DNA from: Aureibacillus halotolerans
Lineage (GTDB): Bacteria; Bacillota; Bacilli; Bacillales; DSM-28697
Length of the DNA stretch: 60,517 nt
Direction: 5' to 3'
Assembly (NCBI RefSeq): GCF_004363045.1
Contig: NZ_SNYJ01000024.1
Location: 1-60,517 of the forward strand
The translations under genes and the position numbers were made by a program. Within the stretch, counting starts at the first letter, position 1; the number at the start of each line of letters is the position of its first letter. Below are positions 7,507 to 14,989 of the stretch, piece by piece. Under the pieces are notes generated by a model. It did not search any database. It had not been told where the DNA came from and saw only the letters and a program-made list of their open reading frames with translations.

Positions 7507-8964
7507 ATGAGGGAAAGTATCGTACATACATCGTTAGGTGCGCTAGAAGGAACGCATGAGCATGGGGCATTCGTTTGGAAAGGCATCCCTTATGCAGAGC
7601 CTCCTACGGAAAACCTACGCTTCAAAAGCCCTGTACCCGTCAAAGCCTGGGAAGGGGTACGTAAAGAACAATCCTTTGGTCCCGTTTGTCCGCAGTATGT
7701 GAATGACAGTATGGTTGCCCAGGACCCTAAAGTGCTTGATCAGTCGGAGGATTGCCTGTACTTAACTATTTGGACACCAGAAGCCCCTTCAGAAAAACCC
7801 CTGCCTGTCGTCGTTTGGATACATGGTGGTGCTTTTGTTGGAGGACATAGCAGCAATCCTCTTTACCATGGCAATGCGCTCGCCAAACGCGGCAATGTGA
7901 TCGTCGTATCCTTTAATTACCGCCTTGGTGCACTTGGGTTTTTAAATTTGTCTCATCTCGATGCCGCCTACACACCTAATGCAGGCTTGCTTGATCAGGT
8001 GGAGGCATTGAACTGGGTTCAATCACACATCGCCTCTTTTGGTGGAGACCCCGCAAACGTCACCATTATGGGAGAATCCGCCGGAAGCATGAGCGTAGCC
8101 GCACTGCTTGCGATGCCAGCGGCAAAAGGACTATTCTCTAAAGCGATTATGCAAAGCGGCGCGTCACAAGCGATGCCCCTTCAGCTCTCAAAGCAAGTCA
8201 CTTCGTATTTCCTTACACAAATAGGTGCAGACACACCCGACTCTCTTGCCAATGTATCCGTTAGCGACCTGGTCGCCGCCCAAGGAAAAGTCGCAGACAT
8301 CACTGGCCCCTTGCTTACCTTTCAACCTGTAATCGATGGAAACGTTCTGCCGCTTGAACCACAGCAAGCGATCGCCGATGGCGCTGCAAAGGACATCCCT
8401 CTGTTACTCGGTACGAATCAAGATGAAGGCGCATTTTTCATCCGCGAGGACAATCTGCTGGAGGAACAAGAAATTGTACGAATCCTTGCTACAGAGATGC
8501 CAGAACCACAAGCAGAGGTCGTGGCCAAGAAGTATTCGTCCTCCCATGCCTCACAGGCCCAATTCATTACGGATTTGTATTTCTGGCGTACGTCGTTGCA
8601 ATTTATTGAAGCCCAAAGTCACTTCGCACCTGTTTGGATGTATCGTTTTGACGGTTACATTCAAGGGCATCCTTTGTTCGGAGAGCCTGTACACGCGGCA
8701 GAGATTCCGTTTGTGTTTGGACAGCTTGGCGTGTTTCAACAACTCGGCTTTCCTATCACTGAAGAAGCGATGGCGTTGTCTTCACGTATGCAAGACGCGT
8801 GGCTCGCCTTTATTCAACAAGGCTCCCCGTCAACAGCCGCCTTAAACTGGGGTGGGTACACCACAGAGACCCGTGCGACAATGGTGTTTGCCGAACCCAC
8901 GACACACCACGTTTTTGACCCAGATGCAGAAAAACGGGCTGCACTCATGCGCGGATGGGTGTAA
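7507..8964 (+). CDS. pnbA: Carboxylesterase type B (para-nitrobenzyl esterase family)
   Basis: A 485-residue cytoplasmic esterase with no signal peptide. The family signatures are complete: EDCLYLTIWTP near residue 80, the oxyanion motif HGGAFVGG, the nucleophile elbow GESAGS (catalytic Ser), NQDEGAFF near the acidic residue, and PVHAAEIPFVFG with the catalytic His. These enzymes hydrolyse carboxylic esters; PnbA of Bacillus is the model. The ATG at 7507 follows GAGAGGGTG; a GTG at 7498 lies inside that site. The gene is divergent from the MFS exporter and ends in a strong terminator. Confidence 0.88.
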   Translation: MRESIVHTSLGALEGTHEHGAFVWKGIPYAEPPTENLRFKSPVPVKAWEGVRKEQSFGPVCPQYVNDSMVAQDPKVLDQSEDCLYLTIWTPEAPSEKPLPVVVWIHGGAFVGGHSSNPLYHGNALAKRGNVIVVSFNYRLGALGFLNLSHLDAAYTPNAGLLDQVEALNWVQSHIASFGGDPANVTIMGESAGSMSVAALLAMPAAKGLFSKAIMQSGASQAMPLQLSKQVTSYFLTQIGADTPDSLANVSVSDLVAAQGKVADITGPLLTFQPVIDGNVLPLEPQQAIADGAAKDIPLLLGTNQDEGAFFIREDNLLEEQEIVRILATEMPEPQAEVVAKKYSSSHASQAQFITDLYFWRTSLQFIEAQSHFAPVWMYRFDGYIQGHPLFGEPVHAAEIPFVFGQLGVFQQLGFPITEEAMALSSRMQDAWLAFIQQGSPSTAALNWGGYTTETRATMVFAEPTTHHVFDPDAEKRAALMRGWV

Positions 8965-8975
8965 ATACTGCACAA

Positions 8976-9020
8976 CAAAAAAACAGCCACACATTAAAGC
9001 TCGTGGCTGTTTTTTCGTTT
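8976..9020. terminator. Terminator after the esterase gene
   Basis: ACAGCCAC (8983-8990) pairs with GTGGCTGT (9003-9010); A-run before and T-run after, so it could act in both directions. Confidence 0.85.
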
Positions 9021-9085
9021 GTTTAGACTTATGAAATTGGTGGGAACGAAGAGGCGTCCATTTAAAATGTTTTTGATGATATTAA

Positions 9086-9619
9086 TTACTCTAATGCATT
9101 CAGAAGGCTTTGCAGGGATTCATCAAATCGAATGTCTGCTATTTTGTCATTCTCGTTTACAAAGGCTTTCCCGCTAATTTCTTGTTCACCGCTATTCTCA
9201 TTGCCTTCATACACAACATCAAACGAAAAATCATATTCTTTTTCATTTGCGTCACTTTGATTTAACTGGAAATCCTCCGCCTTTAGACTATAATTATTTT
9301 CCGCTGCCGCCGTTTGAATATGCACGGCATTGCTAACAATTTCTTGATATGAGTTTTCGATAATAAGTGACCCGTACGTTTCCTGAAGATAGTCTTCTAA
9401 ATCGGTGGATGATGGTGCTCGCTTTTGTTCATCATCGCCTATAATGGCGAGATTTTCAGGATCCTCTAAAAGAGCAATGAGTTCTTCATCTGGACCACTA
9501 AATTGTTGGTTAAGTACGGTTTCAATGACGGAATCCGTTTGACTTGAACAGCCCCCGGCGACCAACAGTAGCACAAGAAGCAAGGCAAGACCTAATTTGT
9601 GCTTTGTCCACTTCCTCAT
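9086..9619 (-). CDS. Lipoprotein of unknown function
   Basis: About 177 residues with a lipoprotein signal: basic start, hydrophobic core LGLALLLVLLLVAGGC and a lipobox Cys near residue 24. The mature part is acidic and predicted soluble, with alternating strands and helices (SGKAFVNENDKIADIRFDESL near the end), which looks like a small extracytoplasmic domain. I do not recognise a named family. ATG at 9619 follows GGAGGAG. It stands alone between two terminated genes. Confidence 0.75.
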   Translation of the reverse strand: MRKWTKHKLGLALLLVLLLVAGGCSSQTDSVIETVLNQQFSGPDEELIALLEDPENLAIIGDDEQKRAPSSTDLEDYLQETYGSLIIENSYQEIVSNAVHIQTAAAENNYSLKAEDFQLNQSDANEKEYDFSFDVVYEGNENSGEQEISGKAFVNENDKIADIRFDESLQSLLNALE

Positions 9620-9768
9620 GATCAAACTCCTCCTTTTTAGATTTTCGAACAGAATTGTAATCCCTTACATTACTTTACGGATCACCACATAGATTTGTTT
9701 CAATTAATTGATATATTGCGAATTCATGGTCATTATGTATAAGATTGCGCCAACACATCGTCAAGGGA

Positions 9769-10200
9769 TTACTGTTTTAAACTCATCGTCATCGTGTGTG
9801 GACGAAATCCAAGCTGTTCATACAGACGCACGGCCTCATTACCACTAAAGACACTAAGACGAATTTCTTTGTTTCCCTGCTCCTGTAATTGTCGAATGGC
9901 TTCATCTAACAACTGTTTAGCAAGACCTTGTCCCCTGTGTTCTTCTTTTACATAAAGCTCATAGATAAATCCAATACGTTCATCTGTGAATGAATCTGTC
10001 CGAGGTCCAAGAAACACCCAGCCTATTACCTCATCGCCCGCTTTTTCCACCAAATAATAGCCTCCCTTTTGGAGAAGGGGTAGAACAAGTGTATTTACTT
10101 TTTCCGATGATGGGCTCGCATGCCCCAATGTTCCCTCATGAATGACCTGAGGGGTGCCTTCTAAAATCTCTTTGATGTCGGCCTCGTTTGCCTTTAGCAC
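9769..10200 (-). CDS. GNAT family N-acetyltransferase
   Basis: 143 residues with a complete GNAT core: IYELYVKEEHRGQGLAKQLLDEAI holds beta-4 and the R-G-Q-G-L-A acetyl-CoA loop, and RLSVFSGNEAVRLYEQLGFRP is the conserved closing segment. The acceptor substrate is unknown. GTG start at 10200 with GGAGGA six bases upstream. Confidence 0.85.
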   Translation of the reverse strand: MLKANEADIKEILEGTPQVIHEGTLGHASPSSEKVNTLVLPLLQKGGYYLVEKAGDEVIGWVFLGPRTDSFTDERIGFIYELYVKEEHRGQGLAKQLLDEAIRQLQEQGNKEIRLSVFSGNEAVRLYEQLGFRPHTMTMSLKQ

Positions 10201-10291
10201 TCTCCATCCTCCTCTACCAATTAGATTTTTTGTGAGAATTTCCTTTAAAAATCCGGAATTCTAAAAAAATATAGCCGCGGCTCGCCCGGCT

Positions 10292-10819
10292 CTACATCCC
10301 ATTGATTTTGAATCTGGCATCCTTCAAAATAAGCCCAGCAAGCTCAGCCGGCTGCTTGCTGCCCGCGTCCAGTAGAAATGTCTGGTTGTCCGGAGATGCG
10401 ATCAGTTTGCTCCGAAGGAAAAGGGAGCGGTGAAAAACCTCCGAATCGCCCCGCCTAGCGAGCCTACCGGAGATAATGTCCGGATCCGCGTGTAGCACAG
10501 CATAGTGCAATGCCGCATCGAGATCAGATAATTGGTCACAGAACCATGGCAGCTCGTCTTCCACGACGAAATCGATCACCACGTCCAGCCCATCTCGCAC
10601 CAGGTTACGAGTCACGGCAGCGATATGAAGCCAAGCTAATCGGAGACGATCCTCCCAAGGGGGTTCGGTCTCTCCGTGGTACATGTGCAATAAGAGATCG
10701 CCCTCAATCAATGCGCATTGATGCATCGTGTTAGCCAGCGTTTTGGAAACGGTTGATTTACCGACCCCTAGTGGGCCTGAGATCAGGTAGACAACACTTT
10801 TAGTAACATGCACGGGCAT
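10292..10819 (-). CDS. P-loop kinase-like AAA protein
   Basis: 175 residues. Near the start, LISGPLGVGKSTVSKTLA is a Walker A loop of the shikimate/adenylate-kinase-like group, and GLDVVIDFVVEDE gives a Walker B-like strand. R-rich ARRGD and LFLRSK may be the lid. Such proteins phosphorylate small molecules; the substrate is not readable. Base composition is visibly richer in G+C than the neighbouring genes (CCGGAGAT, CCGCGGC and similar runs), which hints at transfer from another source (inference). GAAGGGGGA precedes the ATG. Confidence 0.75.
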   Translation of the reverse strand: MPVHVTKSVVYLISGPLGVGKSTVSKTLANTMHQCALIEGDLLLHMYHGETEPPWEDRLRLAWLHIAAVTRNLVRDGLDVVIDFVVEDELPWFCDQLSDLDAALHYAVLHADPDIISGRLARRGDSEVFHRSLFLRSKLIASPDNQTFLLDAGSKQPAELAGLILKDARFKINGM

Positions 10820-10907
10820 ATTCCCCCTTCACCGAATTGTTTTCGATCGGTATTCATCTCGTATGAGAGGCCAGCTGCATGTCATTATTATCCGGTTGTC
10901 TTTGAGT

Positions 10908-11175
10908 TCAGCTGACAGTTGACCATTCGTTTTTTGCAATCGCGAGTCCGCGATCGGTACGTGCTTTGTCTGTTGTATAGAGCCGGTTGAATAAGAATGG
11001 AACATCTTTTTCTGTCAAATGCTCAACATCTTTGCTTATGGAAAATACAGCGTGATCTGGGGTGACCTGAAATTGGATGGAGGCATAGCTTCTTGCATAT
11101 TTGAGGGTATTTACCAGCAGATTATCCAGCACCTGTTTAACGGCGATTGGATCGACAATAGCATGAGAACCATAT
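10908..11175 (-). pseudogene. Histidine kinase fragment (HATPase end only)
   Basis: The reading frame keeps the N box of a sensor kinase ATPase domain (VDPIAVKQVLDNLLVNTLKYA), then FLFNRLYTTDKARTD, where the G-box glycines that normally follow are lost, and it runs out of frame after GLAIAKN. There is no dimerisation/His box or sensor domain and no ribosome binding site. This is a decayed remnant. The ABC permease remnant a few hundred bases away may come from the same former resistance locus. Confidence 0.75.
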
Positions 11176-11301
11176 AGGCAGACGTTATATAAGGCACCTG
11201 GGTCTCTTTACAATAGGGATTTCAAGAAGAATCTCATTACAAAATGTGATACATTGAACATGTGAGATTTAATCTATCACCCTAGTCGGAGGTGAACCCA
11301 A

Positions 11302-11469
11302 ATGACATTAGTAACCATCTTATCAATAGCCATCATGGCGCTCTGTGTCAGCTACGTCGTCATTTATTTCAAGAAAAGAAAATCCGGCACGCACAAGGAC
11401 GTGACTTACAAACTCGTCTTTCTTTTAGTGTATGCGCTGCTTTTCATCCCTTTATTGTTTTTACTTTGA
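11302..11469 (+). CDS. Small two-helix membrane protein (55 aa)
   Basis: A 55-residue protein that starts MTLVTILSIAIMALCVSYVV, has a basic loop (FKKRKSGTHKD) and ends in a second hydrophobic stretch (LVFLLVYALLFIPLLFLL). CGGAGGTGA (about 11288-11295) is well spaced before the ATG. Two membrane helices with a basic cytoplasmic loop are predicted. No family is recognised. It is intact although the genes on both sides are decayed. Confidence 0.65.
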   Translation: MTLVTILSIAIMALCVSYVVIYFKKRKSGTHKDVTYKLVFLLVYALLFIPLLFLL

Positions 11470-11477
11470 CCTCTTCG

Positions 11478-11800
11478 CTAGTGTACATCCATTCTATTAA
11501 AATATACAAATGAAGCGATGAGCCCTCCCAAAGACGTAGCGATAATGACAGCGTAGGAATACTCTTGAGGATAGGTAGGCAACAGTGTGACATTTGCGAT
11601 GTCGATATCCCCTGCCGCTGCCCACGGAAAGAGACCCCGCTGCTCCGTATCTTCCCCCCATGACATTCATTATGACAATAATGACAGTAAAGACAATCAT
11701 AGGTACATAATTCTTCATCACTAATGTAATGAGCATCATAAGGATAGATAATGCCCAAAGAAGACCCCCCTATTGAAAATTGAAATAGTGTACGCCAAAC
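11478..11800 (-). pseudogene. ABC-2 type permease remnant, frameshifted
   Basis: Two overlapping frames together read like the C-terminal part of an ABC-2 permease: a hydrophobic stretch LWALSILMMLITLVMKN and PMIVFTVIIVIMNVMGG in one frame, then GLFPWAAAGDIDIANVTLL and EYSYAVIIATSLGGLIASF ending FNRMDVH in the other. The shift falls near 11650-11665. No start and no ATPase partner remain. Confidence 0.7.
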
Positions 11801-11972
11801 CAATCCTGGCGGATAGATCCCTCGTACCCTCAGTCGCTAAAACAACCTATCAATTTTGGTGACACTTCCCTTACATTGATGCAGGCTTATTAAATGACTG
11901 GTTTTCAATAGAGGTTCGTTCCTGATCAACTACTCCTTGGATGAGTAGCTTCTTTGACATGGAAAACATTTC

Positions 11973-11988
11973 TGTTTCACGTGGAACA
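11973..11988. promoter_or_regulatory. parS-like site (one mismatch)
   Basis: TGTTTCACGTGGAACA differs from the Bacillus parS consensus TGTTTCACGTGAAACA at one position. ParB (Spo0J) tolerates this kind of half-site change in Bacillus. A perfect parS lies 11 kb away at 22998. Confidence 0.75.
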
Positions 11989-12026
11989 TGCTATGCTGGA
12001 AAAAATGGAAGAGGAAGGAGTTCCTT

Positions 12027-12308
12027 ATGCAACGAAGGAAATGGATTATAAGTAGCTTTCTGCTTCTACTACTCTTGCTTCAGCTCTTTCCTTCTATTCG
12101 ACAGGTAGAAGCAATCGTGACGTCCTTTGGCTACGCCTTCATGTTTCACGCAGACAAAGAACTGACTTTCGAGACTATTGAATACGCTCCAGCTTTTGGC
12201 GACTACATCGTCTCCTATTCTTACAACGAAGGAAACGAACGTTTTTCTCTTAGCTTGCCTGGAGACTTTCCTTTCATCGTCAATTTTGATTCATATTATG
12301 GAGGGTGA
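12027..12308 (+). CDS. Hypothetical small exported or membrane-anchored protein
   Basis: 93 residues. MQRRKWIISSFLLLLLLLQL is an export signal or anchor, followed by about 65 residues with strand-rich character. No Cys lipobox and no family recognised. AAGGAG lies six bases before the ATG at 12027. It ends 37 bases before the phzF-like gene and may be transcribed with it. Confidence 0.6.
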   Translation: MQRRKWIISSFLLLLLLLQLFPSIRQVEAIVTSFGYAFMFHADKELTFETIEYAPAFGDYIVSYSYNEGNERFSLSLPGDFPFIVNFDSYYGG

Positions 12309-12345
12309 TGGTTCAAGGACGTGGACAAACGAGGAGGAGAAACAA

Positions 12346-13128
12346 GTGAAATGTTATATCGTAGACGCTTTTGCAGAGCGACTTTTTGAAGGCAATCCCG
12401 CTGCCGTATGTGTACTAGACGAATGGATATCCGCTGAACTCATGCAAAACATCGCGATTGAAAATAACCTTTCAGAAACGGCGTTTGTTGTTAAACAAGA
12501 CAATGAGTATAAACTGCGGTGGTTTACTCCTGGAGGGGAAATCGATCTTTGCGGGCATGCAACATTGGCCTCTGCCTTTGTCATCACAGCGTATTACGAA
12601 CCCTTTATGGATATTGTCCAATTTCAAACCATGAGCGGCATGCTCGTTGTAGAGAAGCAAGAAAACCTCTTTGAGATGACCTTTCCTAGCCAAACACCTG
12701 CCCCATGTCCCCTGACAGAAGAAATGGTCGATGCATTGGACATCAAACCTGTTGAAGCCTATTTAGGAAGAGACCTAATGCTCGTTCTTGAGGATGAAAA
12801 AGCTGTTCAAAACGCAACACCTGATTTCTTAAAACTGTAGCAGCTTCCCGAAGGCATGGGTGTTACCATTACTGCCAAAGGGGAAGCGTTTGATTTCGTA
12901 TCAAGGAGTTTTTTTCCGAAACTGTCTGTCAACGAGGACCCAGTCTGCGGCTCTGCCCATTGCTATCTTGTTCCTTATTGGGCGAAGCAGCTTGAGAAAA
13001 ACACTTTGACGGCTAGGCAGCTGTCAAAGCGTGGCGGAACGCTCTATTGTCAATACAGCGAGCCCTATGTACGAATGAGCGGCTCAGCGGTGTTGTATGC
13101 CATTTCGGAGGTTCAATTGGGGAAGTAA
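12346..13128 (+). pseudogene. PhzF-family isomerase interrupted by an in-frame TAG
   Basis: The frame reads as a full-length PhzF-like protein of about 260 codons: CYIVDAFAERLFEGNPAAVC with the catalytic region, NNLSETAFVV, WFTPGGEIDLCGHATLA, and near the end NEDPVCGSAHCYLVPYW. These are the family's conserved blocks. A single TAG at 12838-12840 interrupts it between FLKL and QLPEGMG, with no shift of frame. The GTG start at 12346 follows GAGGAGGAG. Either a recent nonsense mutation, readthrough, or a sequencing error. Confidence 0.8.
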
Positions 13129-13233
13129 TTTACTCTAAATAGCAAGAATGCACCGGCTCAACTTCCCCCACTTAATTCAAGGAGATAAACATACCTCTTT
13201 CTCACAAATAATACTACTATTAGAGTCTTTACG

Positions 13234-13262
13234 TTGCTATTTCCATACTCCATTGTTACGAT
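13234..13262 (+). promoter_or_regulatory. Promoter of the leader peptide / rlmA transcript
   Basis: TTGCTA (13234-13239), 17-base spacer, TACGAT (13257-13262). The start would fall near 13269, giving a short untranslated region of about 29 bases before the leader peptide. Confidence 0.55.
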
Positions 13263-13297
13263 GAATGCGAGTAATTTAAAAACAAGGAGTCCTTTCC

Positions 13298-13327
13298 ATG
13301 ATTATTCAATTCATTCGTTTTAGATAG
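13298..13327 (+). CDS. Leader peptide MIIQFIRFR (9 aa) upstream of rlmA
   Basis: A nine-codon frame, MIIQFIRFR then TAG, with AAGGAG (13284-13289) eight bases before its ATG. It ends in Arg-Phe-Arg. The +X+ motif (Arg/Lys-X-Arg/Lys) is the known stall signal of macrolide-bound ribosomes in resistance-gene leaders such as ErmDL and MsrAL. Its last codons (TTCATTCGTTTTAG, 13311-13324) are nearly complementary to CTAAAAATGAATGAG (13414-13428), which overlaps the ribosome binding site of rlmA. Translational attenuation is the inferred role. Confidence 0.55.
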   Translation: MIIQFIRFR

Positions 13328-13437
13328 AATCTGGTGTAGACGATTTTAAGATCCTGCTCGTATTTTTTTAATAATATGGCGAGGGTTTCTTTGTCTATGC
13401 CTTTTTCATTTATCTAAAAATGAATGAGGTGACTTTC

Positions 13438-14328
13438 GTGGTTCATGAAAATAAACACGTAAAGAATGCGCGTTATGTACGTACTGTCGAATCCATGTTT
13501 GCCTGTCCTGTTTGTCGTGCGTCTATGAAGGTTGTGCACTATCAAAGTTTAATCTGCTCCAACCATCATACGTTTGATTTTGCCAAGCGTGGATACATCA
13601 ATTTTATGAATCAACCTGTCAATACGAAGTACAGTAAGGGGCTATTTGAAGCACGACGAAAGCTTATGACTGAAGAGGCTTTCTTTGAGCCTTTAAGCCA
13701 TGCCATCGCAAGTGCCATACATGCTCATGTTGCTAAACCAAAGAAAACGAGCTCTATACTTGATATGGGGTGTGGCGAGGGGACGCTCCTTTCAACGATT
13801 TGTAATAAAGTTTCTTCTCGAGGAATTCGTGATGTGATAGGAGCTGGGAGCGATATTTCTAAAGCCGGAATTGCAATGGCTTCGAAGAACTACTCCGACA
13901 AGGTTTGGACTGTCGCTGACATTGCCAATCCGCCATTCAAAGAGTCCCAGTTTGATGTGATTCTTTCAATCTTATCCCCTTCAAATTACGCTGAATGCAA
14001 TCGGTTGTTGAGAACTGGGGGCATCGTCGTAAAGGTTGTTCCCAGAAGTGGTTATTTGAAAGAGATACGTGAGGTCCTTTTTCATAAAGCAACCAAAAAG
14101 TATTCCAATGAAGCGACATTGGAGAGGTTTTCAAAGCATTTTCAAGTCGCCGAACATTTTAGACTATGTTATACAACTCGCTTAAATCCAGCTTCAATGA
14201 AGTGGTTAGTCCAAATGACACCTCTGACTTGGTCGTTAACTGAGGAAAAAGAAATGTCTCTAGCAGAGGAGATTTCGAATCAAATCACCGTTGATTTGGA
14301 TGTTATGATCGGCATTTCACCTAAATAA
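13438..14328 (+). CDS. RlmA-type 23S rRNA (guanine-N1)-methyltransferase
   Basis: About 296 residues. An N-terminal zinc finger (Cys23-x2-Cys26, Cys40-x3-His44) is followed by HTFDFAKRGYINFM, the family hallmark of RlmA proteins, then a SAM-binding domain with ILDMGCGEGTL (about residue 105) and DVILSILSPSNYAE. The family methylates G745 or G748 in the peptide exit tunnel of 23S rRNA; the RlmA-II/TlrB branch gives resistance to tylosin-type macrolides. Which base is modified cannot be read here. GTG at 13438 is preferred because GAGGTGA ends five bases upstream; ATG at 13420 is an alternative. The leader at 13298 fits drug-inducible expression. Confidence 0.85.
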   Translation: MVHENKHVKNARYVRTVESMFACPVCRASMKVVHYQSLICSNHHTFDFAKRGYINFMNQPVNTKYSKGLFEARRKLMTEEAFFEPLSHAIASAIHAHVAKPKKTSSILDMGCGEGTLLSTICNKVSSRGIRDVIGAGSDISKAGIAMASKNYSDKVWTVADIANPPFKESQFDVILSILSPSNYAECNRLLRTGGIVVKVVPRSGYLKEIREVLFHKATKKYSNEATLERFSKHFQVAEHFRLCYTTRLNPASMKWLVQMTPLTWSLTEEKEMSLAEEISNQITVDLDVMIGISPK

Positions 14329-14330
14329 CT

Positions 14331-14384
14331 AAAACACTCTTTGTTGTAAGGGCAACCTTCCCAACAACTAAAGAGTGTTTTTTT
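14331..14384. terminator. Bidirectional terminator between rlmA and the lipoprotein gene
   Basis: AAAACACTCTTTGTTGT (14331-14347) pairs with ACAACTAAAGAGTGTTTT (about 14364-14381), followed by T residues; the A-run on the other side serves the convergent gene. Confidence 0.85.
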
Positions 14385-14398
14385 ATTTCCCGGGAAAT
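14385..14398. promoter_or_regulatory. Noc-type binding palindrome
   Basis: ATTTCCCGGGAAAT is a perfect 14-bp palindrome equal to the binding sequence of Noc, the nucleoid occlusion protein of Bacillus (a ParB paralogue). It lies between two convergent genes, directly after their shared terminator. Confidence 0.75.
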
Positions 14399-14402
14399 GC
14401 AA

Positions 14403-14879
14403 TTAGCGAACCTCTAAGAAAAAGAACGATGATGCACTGCCTTGCTCCCACCTGCCCGATGTCTTGTAATAGTAAACACCTGGCGTTTCTGGTGCGAGAA
14501 ATTTTCCGTTATCTAATGCCACTTCTCCAATGTTAAGGTGCCGCACTTGAAACTCCTTTGGCTCAGGTGCATCTTCATAGGTCATGTCAATGAGGGCACC
14601 TGGTGCCACAACAGTCGGTGTTTCTCCCTCAAGCGTTTCTATTGGACCGCTTTTGTCAACGCATGTCACCACCCCTTCCGATGACCAGCAGTAGCTTCCC
14701 TCAAATGCAGGGATAGGCTGTTCGTCCGCCGTTACGGTTAACTGTGGAATCGTGTCCGTGCTGGGAGGTTTCTTCGCCGTGGAGGTCTCTTGAGTATCAC
14801 TAGTGACACCACTACTGCACCCCATCAATACGACCAAAATAGGCAAGATTTGAACCACACCGTACACCATCGCTTTCAT
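14403..14879 (-). CDS. Lipoprotein of unknown function
   Basis: About 158 residues. Lipoprotein signal with lipobox VVLMGC (Cys near 21), then a Ser/Thr-rich linker (SSGVTSDTQETSTAKKPPSTD) and a beta-rich domain with two Cys (SYCWSSEGVVTCVDKSG), possibly a disulfide, ending GVYYYKTSGRWEQGSASSFFFLEV. Resembles small Bacillus lipoproteins with an Ig-like tail; no named function. The ATG at 14879 follows GGAGGA. Confidence 0.75.
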   Translation of the reverse strand: MKAMVYGVVQILPILVVLMGCSSGVTSDTQETSTAKKPPSTDTIPQLTVTADEQPIPAFEGSYCWSSEGVVTCVDKSGPIETLEGETPTVVAPGALIDMTYEDAPEPKEFQVRHLNIGEVALDNGKFLAPETPGVYYYKTSGRWEQGSASSFFFLEVR

Positions 14880-14989
14880 GAGCATCTCCTCCGTGAGTCG
14901 ATTGCTCTTTAGTCGTTTGGGAGGAAGAAAAGGTTACACATCGTCTGGTGGTCGTGCAGTCCGCAAACATTGGTCTCCAAGATTACCTG

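Noticed and set aside
13129-14328. Erm-type dimethyltransferase as identity of the leader-controlled gene
   Set aside because: The Cys-x2-Cys finger with FDFAKRGYINFM identifies RlmA; Erm enzymes lack it.
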